This document shows, piece by piece, positions 1 through 4,555 of a DNA stretch of 7,535 nt. The notes below the pieces were generated by a model. That model ran no database searches. It saw only the letters and a list, made by a program, of their open reading frames with translations, and was not told where the DNA came from. How positions within the stretch are numbered: the stretch's first letter is position 1; each line of letters begins with the position of its first letter. The translations under genes and the position numbers were made by a program. Origin of the DNA: CABMGU01 sp035292785 (GTDB taxonomy: Archaea > Nanobdellota > Nanobdellia > Woesearchaeales > ARS49); assembly GCA_035292785.1 (NCBI GenBank), contig DATDPK010000015.1:1-7535 (forward strand), written 5' to 3'.

Positions 1-1
1 T

Positions 2-307
2 TTACCTGTTTTTCAGGTGTTCTTTCTGCAATAGAAGCGCGTAAATGAATGTTGTAATGATTAGCAGTTCAAAGAAGCCGTTTATGTGCGTTGGTATGTT
101 TACAACGTCAAATGTGCGCAAGACTGTAAGCACTTCTTCAACAACGAAAATTGTCAATGCAATGAATATCAGTTTCCAGGGAAACAAGTAAACTCTTCTG
201 TCTTTTATTGGCGTGTTGAATAGTTTTACGAATAAGAATAATGCTATGGCAACTAATCCTAAGTTATAGATTGGCGCTGCTTGTGCTATTGCAAGTCCCA
301 GGCTCAT
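2..307 (-). CDS. small three-TM membrane protein, paralogue of its upstream neighbour
   Basis: 101-residue hydrophobic protein that I do not recognise as a named family. Three likely membrane helices lie at about residues 10-30, 45-65 and 76-94, separated by a short basic loop (KDRR, 35-38). Its ATG overlaps the TGA of the upstream gene as ATGA, so the two are almost certainly translated as one coupled operon. The protein aligns with that neighbour over most of its length: a Y-L-x-x-W motif after helix 1, then I-x-A-L, F and a glutamate inside helix 2 (E57/E58), L-x-x-F at the end of helix 2, and a histidine before helix 3. A conserved acidic residue within a helix suggests more than passive anchoring, but no function can be assigned. 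The stop codon lies at the very edge of the window and the gene is complete. Confidence 0.7.
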   Translation of the reverse strand: MSLGLAIAQAAPIYNLGLVAIALFLFVKLFNTPIKDRRVYLFPWKLIFIALTIFVVEEVLTVLRTFDVVNIPTHINGFFELLIITTFIYALLLQKEHLKNR

Positions 308-609
308 TCAGTCCACCCTTTTGTGATATTGATTTGTCTGTTTAATGCTATTATCAATAATACCAGAATTAATGAAGCCAGCACGTGTGATAGCCAAGGC
401 GTGCTCCAGATGCCGAAGATTTTTAGCGCGCCGGATATTTCCAGCATTGCGAACAGGATTAATGCATAAATCATAGGATGCCAGGCTGCAAGGTATTTGT
501 GCTTGCTTGAGTGTTGGAATATGCTTAGTGCTATGTATCCTGCAAAAATGCTTAGTAGAACTGTGGTTAATACTGCTATTCCGTAAACCCAGTCATATAC
601 TGTTAACAT
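304..609 (-). CDS. small three-TM membrane protein, first gene of a two-gene operon
   Basis: 101-residue membrane protein of unknown function, the same length as the next gene and apparently its tandem duplicate. Predicted helices are at about residues 8-31, 45-66 and 74-90. Residues Y39, L40, W43, E57, L62 and F65 match the paralogue with a one-residue offset and no gap. The ATG at 609 is well supported: GAGGTG (reverse complement of 614-619) sits four bases upstream, a good match to the archaeal anti-Shine-Dalgarno sequence. A box A (645-654) about 40 bases upstream predicts a leader of roughly 14 bases. Two equal-sized, overlapping small membrane genes suggest a hetero-oligomer; this is inference. 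Confidence 0.72.
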   Translation of the reverse strand: MLTVYDWVYGIAVLTTVLLSIFAGYIALSIFQHSSKHKYLAAWHPMIYALILFAMLEISGALKIFGIWSTPWLSHVLASLILVLLIIALNRQINITKGWTE

Positions 610-613
610 CGTG

Positions 614-619
614 CACCTC
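614..619 (-). promoter_or_regulatory. Shine-Dalgarno site of the 304-609 gene
   Basis: Reads GAGGTG on the minus strand, ending four bases before the ATG at 609. It is the clearest ribosome-binding site in the window. Most other genes here appear leaderless, so this one fixes the start and suggests a different initiation mode for this operon. Confidence 0.6.
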
Positions 620-644
620 TTTTGTGTTATTCTTTCGATTAAAT

Positions 645-654
645 CTATTTAAAG
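645..654 (-). promoter_or_regulatory. box A (TATA) for the two small membrane-protein genes
   Basis: Minus strand reads CTTTAAATAG. About 26 bases downstream would place the transcript start near 623, leaving a leader just long enough to hold the GAGGTG site. The same decamer (CTATTTAAAG on the plus strand) recurs at 4490-4499 in the other divergent promoter region of this window. Confidence 0.5.
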
Positions 655-675
655 CTTACTGTTCCAGTACCAAAG

Positions 676-684
676 TTTATTATA
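676..684 (+). promoter_or_regulatory. box A (TATA) for carS-pgsA
   Basis: TTTATTATA centred near 680, about 28 bases before the carS ATG at 708. The spacing equals the usual TATA-to-start distance in archaea, so the carS mRNA is probably leaderless. No Shine-Dalgarno sequence is seen before this ATG. Confidence 0.55.
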
Positions 685-707
685 AGAGAATTTGAACAAT
701 TATTGCA

Positions 708-1208
708 ATGGCCGTCTTGCAATTGCTTTACCTGTTGATTCCTGCGTACCTGGCTAATATGATGCCTGTTTTCGTAAAAGGAATTCCTTGGAATACGCCT
801 ATGGATTTTGGATTGTCGATTGGAAATATCAGGATTTTTGGCAATAACAAGACTTGGAAGGGTTTTGTATTTGGTGTCGCAGGCGCAATTCTTGCTGGTT
901 TTATTATGTCAAAATTTTATTGGCCATTTGATTTCTCAGCTGTTTATTGGAGTTTTTTAATCGGTTCAGGCGCCTTGATTGGTGATGCTGTTAAGAGTTT
1001 TTTCAAGCGCCGTGCCGGCAGAAAGCCAGGCAGTCCTTGGATTCCTTTTGACCAGGTTGACTACACAATCGGTGCTTTGGCTCTTGGAAGTCTTGTATTC
1101 TTCCCTGGCTGGCTCAACGCATTAATCATAATCATAGTCAGTGCTTTTGGCCACGTTATTTCAGTAAGAATTGGATACTTTATCGGGATTCGTGATGTGA
1201 AATGGTAA
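708..1208 (+). CDS. carS: CDP-archaeol synthase
   Basis: 166-residue integral membrane enzyme, normal length for the family (formerly DUF46). CarS transfers CMP from CTP to the unsaturated archaetidic acid (digeranylgeranylglyceryl phosphate), giving CDP-archaeol, the activated precursor of archaeal polar lipids. Visible signatures are the N-terminal P-A-Y-x-A-N-x-x-P-V stretch (residues 12-21), N-K-T-W-K-G-F near residues 47-53, and the strongly conserved G-D-x-x-K-S-F-F-K-R-R-x-G-R-K-P-G block followed by W-x-P-F-D-Q-x-D (about 92-118), which holds the likely metal and nucleotide ligands. Several hydrophobic helices flank these. The start is supported by a box A 28 bases upstream. The gene overlaps pgsA by seven bases, so enzyme and consumer of its product are translated together. 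The identity is secure from motifs. Confidence 0.93.
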   Translation: MAVLQLLYLLIPAYLANMMPVFVKGIPWNTPMDFGLSIGNIRIFGNNKTWKGFVFGVAGAILAGFIMSKFYWPFDFSAVYWSFLIGSGALIGDAVKSFFKRRAGRKPGSPWIPFDQVDYTIGALALGSLVFFPGWLNALIIIIVSAFGHVISVRIGYFIGIRDVKW

Positions 1209-1714
1209 ACTGGGCTAATCTTGTAACGATGTTAAGAATCGCGTTTATTCCTGTTTTTGTGTTTTTTTTGTACACCGACAACAGGATTATTGCCTTGGTT
1301 ATTTTTTGTATTCTCGCTGCTTCTGATGCTTTGGACGGTTATCTTGCAAGAAAGTTCAAAACTACATCCAGGTTTGGTATTTTGCTTGACCCTTTGGCTG
1401 ATAAACTGCTTGTGGTTTCTGCACTGATTTTTCTTATCGGCAGGGGCATTCCTGCTTGGATGGCGTGGGTTATTATCATAAGGGAATTTTTCATTGTTGG
1501 CCTTCGAATGCTGCTGGGCAGGGGCCTTGTCATTCCTGCGTCTTTCTTGGGCAAGGCAAAGACCACTTTTGAGATGGCAGGCATTATTGCTGCGTTTTTG
1601 ACCTGGTGGATAGCTTGGTGGATTCTTCTTGTTGCAATATTTTTCTCATTGGTTTCAGCAGTTGATTATCTTTGGCTTGCTAGAAAAGCTTTGAAACGGC
1701 AAGTCCGAGGATGA
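1202..1714 (+). CDS. pgsA: CDP-alcohol phosphatidyltransferase, PgsA type (glycerophosphate transfer to a CDP-lipid)
   Basis: 170-residue membrane enzyme carrying the complete CDP-alcohol phosphatidyltransferase signature: D42-x2-D45-G46-x2-A49-R50-x8-G59-x3-D63-x3-D67. The four aspartates bind the two metals and D67 is the expected catalytic base. The rest resembles bacterial phosphatidylglycerophosphate synthase: N-L-V-T-x-L-R-I near the N-terminus, D-P-L-A-D-K-L-L-V after the signature, I-R-E-F-F-I-V-G-L-R at about 92-101, and a following G-K-x-K-T. Because it overlaps carS, its natural substrate is probably CDP-archaeol plus glycerol 3-phosphate or glycerol 1-phosphate, giving archaetidylglycerol phosphate; this is inference. 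Other polar alcohols (inositol phosphate, serine) are possible but fit the bacterial PgsA-like motifs less well. The 3' end overlaps the convergent membrane gene by 35 bases. Confidence 0.88.
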   Translation: MVNWANLVTMLRIAFIPVFVFFLYTDNRIIALVIFCILAASDALDGYLARKFKTTSRFGILLDPLADKLLVVSALIFLIGRGIPAWMAWVIIIREFFIVGLRMLLGRGLVIPASFLGKAKTTFEMAGIIAAFLTWWIAWWILLVAIFFSLVSAVDYLWLARKALKRQVRG

Positions 1715-2093
1715 ACATAGTTGCTGTCAAAATTATTGTCTTGTTTTTATTATATACTGTTGCTGTTGGTATAAAGTATAAGAATGTCAGAATTTCTATT
1801 GGGTATTGTGCTGTGAGCGCTCCCAGCAATGCAGCAGTTGGCAATAGCGGGTGTTTCCAGGACATTCTCCACAAAATTGAGAGTAGTGCGAGCGCCCCAA
1901 TTATGGCTGCAATTTGATTGTAATTCCAAACGATAACTCCAAGTATTGCTGCCAGTATGGCGTGCTGTAATATTTTGAAATATTTTGTGCCAGGCTTGAC
2001 TTCTTCTTTTGCCAGTCTTGCAATAATGTATCCTGCGAGAAGCCCGAGCACTGCTGCTGCCTGTGCTAATGTCCCCATTCGCTGTGCCCCCAT
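1680..2093 (-). CDS. multi-pass membrane protein of unknown function
   Basis: 137-residue hydrophobic protein with four or five likely membrane segments (about residues 8-28, 42-57, 59-76, 84-107 and 118-135). I do not recognise the family. Charged residues are concentrated in one short loop (K29 E30 E31 V K P G T K) and near the C-terminus. The start is uncertain: an ATG at 2093 and another in frame at 2078 both lie inside the end of the truncated dph2 reading frame, and neither has a clear Shine-Dalgarno sequence. Translation is therefore probably coupled to the upstream frame, whose TAG is at 2066-2068. The C-terminus overlaps the end of pgsA on the opposite strand. Its hydrophobic pattern over the full length makes a chance ORF unlikely. 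Confidence 0.62.
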   Translation of the reverse strand: MGAQRMGTLAQAAAVLGLLAGYIIARLAKEEVKPGTKYFKILQHAILAAILGVIVWNYNQIAAIIGALALLSILWRMSWKHPLLPTAALLGALTAQYPIEILTFLYFIPTATVYNKNKTIILTATMFILGLAVSKLF

Positions 2094-2326
2094 TGGACAA
2101 GCAAGTCAACGCCTAATCTGTTTACTTCCAGCGGAACATCACACGCACCCCAGCAGCTTCCCAACCACGTGAGCACTGTTGCATTTGTTCTTTTTTGCAG
2201 TTCTTTGACAATTTCTTGCGCGTGGGGCTTTAGCCCATCAGGTAATTGTAAGCATACTATTTTGGCTTTTTCTGCCTTTATTTTTGCTTCTACTGCGTCT
2301 AATTCAAGGTCATAATTTTCAAGCAT
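2066..2326 (-). pseudogene. dph2: Dph2-like diphthamide synthase, N-terminal fragment
   Basis: 86 residues matching only the beginning of the archaeal diphthamide synthase Dph2 (usually about 330-350 residues). The intact enzyme is a radical enzyme that transfers the 3-amino-3-carboxypropyl group of SAM to a histidine of elongation factor 2 through a [4Fe-4S] cluster. Visible Dph2 signatures are L-P-D-G-L-K-P-x-A (about 28-36), G-S-C-W-G-A-C-D-V-P (56-65, containing the first cluster cysteine), and G-V-D-L-L-V-x-W-G-H-S-E (72-83). The frame then stops at TAG, before the second and third cluster cysteines. No continuation appears in the other two frames downstream, where an unrelated membrane gene begins, so this is a truncation rather than a simple frameshift. 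It should not bind a full cluster unless the rest is encoded elsewhere as a split protein. A possible box A (2348-2357) lies about 26 bases upstream of the ATG. Confidence 0.72.
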
Positions 2327-2347
2327 ATGCTAACTTTCTTCGTCGGT

Positions 2348-2357
2348 GTTTATTAAG
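2348..2357 (-). promoter_or_regulatory. possible box A for the dph2 fragment and the downstream membrane gene
   Basis: The minus strand reads CTTAATAAAC, centred about 26 bases upstream of the ATG at 2326, consistent with a leaderless transcript. The stronger TATATAAA at 2430-2437 is nearly symmetric and could also serve the minus strand, giving a leader of about 77 bases. Confidence 0.35.
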
Positions 2358-2429
2358 ATTGTGCTTTTCGGAAGATTTACGGAAAATCCGGAAATTTTCA
2401 CAAGACACTGGACTGACGTGCGCACAGCG

Positions 2430-2437
2430 TATATAAA
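2430..2437 (+). promoter_or_regulatory. box A (TATA) of the homing endonuclease gene
   Basis: TATATAAA centred near 2433, about 27 bases before the ATG at 2460. The spacing implies a leaderless mRNA. An 8-base palindrome, GTGCGCAC (2418-2425), lies just upstream, near where a BRE would sit, although it does not match the purine-rich BRE consensus. Confidence 0.55.
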
Positions 2438-2459
2438 TAAAACATGATAAGTTATTACT

Positions 2460-3101
2460 ATGAAAAAAGATGTTGCTTGCGCAGAGCTTCTTGGAATTCT
2501 TTGCGGAGACGGTTGTTTGTCTAAATCCAGCATACAAGTAAAATATTTCATTTATTGCTCTGGAAACAAACTAAAAGATTTAGATTACTTCAAAAGATAC
2601 GTGCCCCGTCTATTTTACGAAGTCTTTGAAAAACGTGTTGTTGCTAAAGAAAGAACTGATGAAAACACTGTCTATATCAAATTCAGTGATAAATTGCTAT
2701 TTGCAAGACTGCACAAACTCGGGCTTCCAATTGGTTACAAATATGACGAGCTTAAAATTCCTCCATTCGTTACTAAAAGTAAAGGACTCCAGCTTGCGTT
2801 TATCCGGGGTGTTTTTGATACAGACGGCTGTGTTGTATTGTCAAAACAACATCGCACATATGCGTATTATCCCAGAATTGAAATATGCAGCAAAAGCTTT
2901 CATTTCCTTGACTCAATACTTGCAGTTTTGAGGCGCAATGGTTTTTTTGGCTCTTTGTCCAAACAGGGCAAAGGGTATTATCGTATGGAATTGCCTGGAT
3001 TTAAGAACCTTAAAAGATGGCTTTTTCTTATCGGTACTTCGAACAAAAGAAACTTGTTGAAGTTCGAACAGGCAAGCAAAACATATTTAAATGTCTCCTA
3101 A
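2460..3101 (+). CDS. free-standing LAGLIDADG homing endonuclease
   Basis: 213-residue protein with two LAGLIDADG motifs: A-E-L-L-G-I-L-C-G-D-G at residues 8-18 and L-A-F-I-R-G-V-F-D-T-D-G at 112-123. The acidic residues D17 and D122 are the expected metal-binding catalytic positions, so the enzyme looks intact. Two motifs in one chain imply a monomer with pseudo-twofold symmetry that cuts a long asymmetric DNA site. Such enzymes normally spread an intron, an intein or themselves. No intein splice motifs are present and the gene is not inside the tRNA intron, so it appears free-standing. It has its own box A and ATG. It is richer in AAA, AAC and ATA codons than its TTG/GTT-rich neighbours, which fits recent arrival. 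Its end lies 16 bases before the tRNA and contains the likely tRNA promoter. Confidence 0.85.
   Translation: MKKDVACAELLGILCGDGCLSKSSIQVKYFIYCSGNKLKDLDYFKRYVPRLFYEVFEKRVVAKERTDENTVYIKFSDKLLFARLHKLGLPIGYKYDELKIPPFVTKSKGLQLAFIRGVFDTDGCVVLSKQHRTYAYYPRIEICSKSFHFLDSILAVLRRNGFFGSLSKQGKGYYRMELPGFKNLKRWLFLIGTSNKRNLLKFEQASKTYLNVS
3082..3090 (+). promoter_or_regulatory. box A (TATA) of tRNA-Asn
   Basis: CATATTTAA, about 30 bases upstream of the first tRNA base at 3118. It lies within the last codons of the endonuclease gene, so the tRNA promoter and the end of that coding sequence are superimposed. Confidence 0.45.
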
Positions 3102-3117
3102 GTCAACGAATGAATAT

Positions 3118-3216
3118 GCCCTCGTAGCTCAGCCGGTAGAGCGATGGACTGTTATCTCGACTTTTCAAGGTCTGAAAGAAATCCATAGGTCGCCAGTTCG
3201 AGTCTGGCCGGGGGCG
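3118..3216 (+). tRNA. tRNA-Asn (anticodon GTT) with a 26-nt intron
   Basis: A full cloverleaf can be drawn. Acceptor arm GCCCTCG (3118-3124) pairs with CGGGGGC (3209-3215) with one G-U, and the discriminator is G73 at 3216, as usual for Asn. The D stem is GCTC/GAGC (3127-3130, 3139-3142). The anticodon stem is ATGGA (3144-3148) with TCCAT (3182-3186). The T arm is GCCAG-TTCGAGT-CTGGC (3192-3208). The anticodon GTT is at 3151-3153. Removing 3155-3180 gives a 73-base tRNA with A37 and A38. This intron is at the canonical 37/38 site. CCA is not encoded. A T-rich stretch follows directly. Confidence 0.93.
3155..3180 (+). other. archaeal tRNA intron (position 37/38, relaxed bulge-helix-bulge)
   Basis: Cutting after the second base of each three-base bulge (TA|T at 3153-3155, AA|A at 3179-3181) gives the mature anticodon loop CTGTTAA. 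The intervening four-pair helix is C3149-G3178, T3150-A3177, a G3151/A3176 mismatch and T3152-A3175. The intron's own hairpin is GACTT (3159-3163) with AGGTC (3168-3172) and a TTCA loop. The mismatch and the interrupted inner helix make this a relaxed substrate for the splicing endonuclease. An A repeat means the 36/37 cut would give the same product. Confidence 0.75.
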
Positions 3217-3217
3217 C

Positions 3218-3226
3218 TTTTATTTT
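3218..3226 (+). terminator. T-rich termination site after tRNA-Asn
   Basis: TTTTATTTT starting two bases after the tRNA. Short T runs on the non-template strand terminate archaeal RNA polymerase, and the position fits the end of a tRNA transcript. Confidence 0.4.
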
Positions 3227-3238
3227 CTCAATCGTAAC

Positions 3239-3247
3239 CTTTATATA
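3239..3247 (+). promoter_or_regulatory. box A (TATA) of the small exported protein gene
   Basis: CTTTATATA centred near 3243. A transcript start about 26 bases downstream (near 3270) falls past the GTG at 3256 and just before the ATG at 3277, so this element decides the start codon of the next gene. Confidence 0.6.
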
Positions 3248-3276
3248 ACTCAGAAGTGTTTTATGCTTTGAAAAAG

Positions 3277-3600
3277 ATGGTGAGAGAACTCGTGTTATTT
3301 TCATTGGTTGCATTTGCAGCAATAGGTATGTTGACTGCTATGGTTGCCTTGGAATCAAGCACTGGTGCTTATTCGTATTCTGGCGGTGGAAGATGGTATT
3401 ATGGTGCAGGCAGAGCGCAGATGCAGCCTGATGAGGCGTGTGTTTATGTTGGCTGTACTCCTGTTACTCCAATTAATGTTTTCTCTAATGAGTTCGGTAC
3501 TGTTTTGAGTATGTGCAGGTGTGGTGGAGAATTAAAGGGCGTCCCTCTCACGCAGACCGTTGTTGTCCCGACTCAGATTCCTTCGTATATTCCGACTTAG
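3277..3600 (+). CDS. small exported or membrane-anchored protein with four cysteines
   Basis: 107 residues, family not recognised. The N-terminus (M-V-R-E, then a hydrophobic run at residues 5-25) is a signal peptide or single membrane anchor. The exported part starts with a Ser/Gly/Tyr-rich stretch (S-Y-S-G-G-G-R-W-Y-Y-G) and contains four cysteines, C55, C60, C80 and C82, in a C-x4-C ... C-x-C arrangement that could form two disulfides or bind a metal. The C-terminus is rich in Pro, Thr and Val. A longer form from GTG at 3256 is possible in frame, but that codon lies too close to the box A to be on the mRNA. The last 53 bases overlap the end of the convergent cohesin-like gene. Nothing links it directly to the cohesin-dockerin pair beyond being exported and adjacent. 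Confidence 0.62.
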   Translation: MVRELVLFSLVAFAAIGMLTAMVALESSTGAYSYSGGGRWYYGAGRAQMQPDEACVYVGCTPVTPINVFSNEFGTVLSMCRCGGELKGVPLTQTVVVPTQIPSYIPT

Positions 3601-4468
3601 GTTCGGCTTTTTGCTCTTGCTGCTTGTTTTGCTCAACTTGTCTTTGTTTTAGTTCTTTTGCGTATTTTTCTCTTTTATTTTCCCTGTCTTTTACAAAGAC
3701 GAATATTGCTATTATCCCGCCTGTCAGCATTATCAGGGCAGTTATTATGAACGGGAAATAGTTTTTTGGGGTTGCAGGTTTAAGTTCTTCTGTCGTGGAA
3801 AGATTTGCCTCAACGACTTCCGGCAATAGTTCTGGCGCTGGTGTTTCTATAGGCTTATTTGTCTGCAATTGGCTGAATGGAATGAATGAGCTTGTGGACG
3901 AGCTTGCGCTTGATGTGCTTGAAGCACTGCTTGCGCCGCTTGCGCTTCCAGTTCCTCCGCCTCCTGCTCCGCCAGAACCTCCTGATGCAGAAGAGCTTGA
4001 GCTTGATTCCTGAAGCGTTATTGTTGCTCCGCTTATTGAGTTTCCTTGTATTGTTGTTCCGTTTATGTTGTATACTGCCAGGTTTTCAGGCGTGTACGTT
4101 ATTTCTCCGTCGCTTTTTCCTGTTGCCGAATATGTTATTTTTAGTACGCTTCCTGTTCCTGCAGTTATTCCTGGTCCTGATGCGCTTAGGACAACTGCGA
4201 CTTTGACCTTGTCATCTGCTTGATTCACGCTTGTCGCAAGTGCGTTTGCTGTCCTGCTTGTTGTTTCAATGTGAGAGAATACCGAACGTGGGCTGCTTTC
4301 TCTTATGCTCAGCTCAAAACCGTAGATGGGTTCTGTGTTGTTCAGCATTATGTTTATGTATATTGTTCCTGGAGCGGTTATTGTTGAATCAGAGGGCGCA
4401 AGTTCAAATTGTTCTGCAAGAACAGGCAAACTTAGCATTAGGATGAGCAGGATTATTGAAAATCTCAT
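3548..4468 (-). CDS. membrane-anchored surface protein with a cohesin-like domain
   Basis: 306 residues with a clear surface-anchor layout. A signal peptide (1-18, ending L-P-V-L-A) is followed by one beta-rich domain at about 20-152, a Ser/Gly-rich flexible linker (154-194), a Pro/Glu spacer, one membrane helix (about 238-259) and a highly charged Lys/Glu/Gln tail (260-306) that should be cytoplasmic. The first domain resembles cohesin: an early F-x-L-x-P, A-P-G-T-I-x-I-x-I-x-L-N-N, I-Y-G-F-E-L, alternating V-K-V-A-V-V-L, and I-T-A-G-T-G-S-V-L-K-I-T-Y before the last strands. Cohesins bind calcium-loaded dockerins on partner proteins. The divergent neighbour ends in a dockerin, which strongly supports this reading. 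The domain could instead be a related carbohydrate-binding beta-sandwich. The ATG lies 27 bases from a box A, so the mRNA is probably leaderless. The 3' end overlaps the convergent gene by 53 bases. Confidence 0.8.
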   Translation of the reverse strand: MRFSIILLILMLSLPVLAEQFELAPSDSTITAPGTIYINIMLNNTEPIYGFELSIRESSPRSVFSHIETTSRTANALATSVNQADDKVKVAVVLSASGPGITAGTGSVLKITYSATGKSDGEITYTPENLAVYNINGTTIQGNSISGATITLQESSSSSSASGGSGGAGGGGTGSASGASSASSTSSASSSTSSFIPFSQLQTNKPIETPAPELLPEVVEANLSTTEELKPATPKNYFPFIITALIMLTGGIIAIFVFVKDRENKREKYAKELKQRQVEQNKQQEQKAEPKSEYTKESESGQQRSA

Positions 4469-4489
4469 ATTTGAAATTCTTAATTGTTG

Positions 4490-4499
4490 CTATTTAAAG
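4490..4499. promoter_or_regulatory. shared, near-symmetric box A for the cohesin-like and dockerin-protease genes
   Basis: CTATTTAAAG is the only good TATA-like element seen between the two divergent genes. Read on the minus strand (CTTTAAATAG) its centre is 27 bases from the ATG at 4468. Read on the plus strand it predicts a transcript start near 4521, just before the GTG at 4529 and about 35 bases before the ATG at 4556. The core TTTAAA is a perfect palindrome, so TBP could bind in either direction. Confidence 0.5.
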
Positions 4500-4555
4500 T
4501 TTGTCATCGCAAAGCATAAAAGCGGTATGTGTTTTTTAATGATAAAAGAGGAGTT

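Noticed and set aside
1750..2109. 119-codon minus-strand frame overlapping the membrane gene, considered as a frameshifted continuation of Dph2
   Set aside because: It contains none of the downstream Dph2 motifs or cluster cysteines and is polar and Ser/Thr-rich; dph2 is truncated here, not merely frameshifted.
2319..2551. Two minus-strand frames covering the endonuclease start and promoter
   Set aside because: They overlap the endonuclease start and the box A elements, show no protein-like pattern and run into the dph2 start; treated as chance.
2460..3101. Endonuclease as part of an intein or tRNA intron
   Set aside because: No intein splicing motifs flank the domain, the frame has its own start and stop, and the tRNA intron is only 26 bases and separate.
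3256..3276. GTG start for the small exported protein
   Set aside because: It lies only about 13 bases after the box A centre, before the expected transcript start; the ATG at 3277 fits better.
3886..4206. 106-codon plus-strand frame rich in Leu and Arg
   Set aside because: It is opposite the Ser/Gly linker and cohesin-like domain, and its composition mirrors that repetitive sequence; a shadow.
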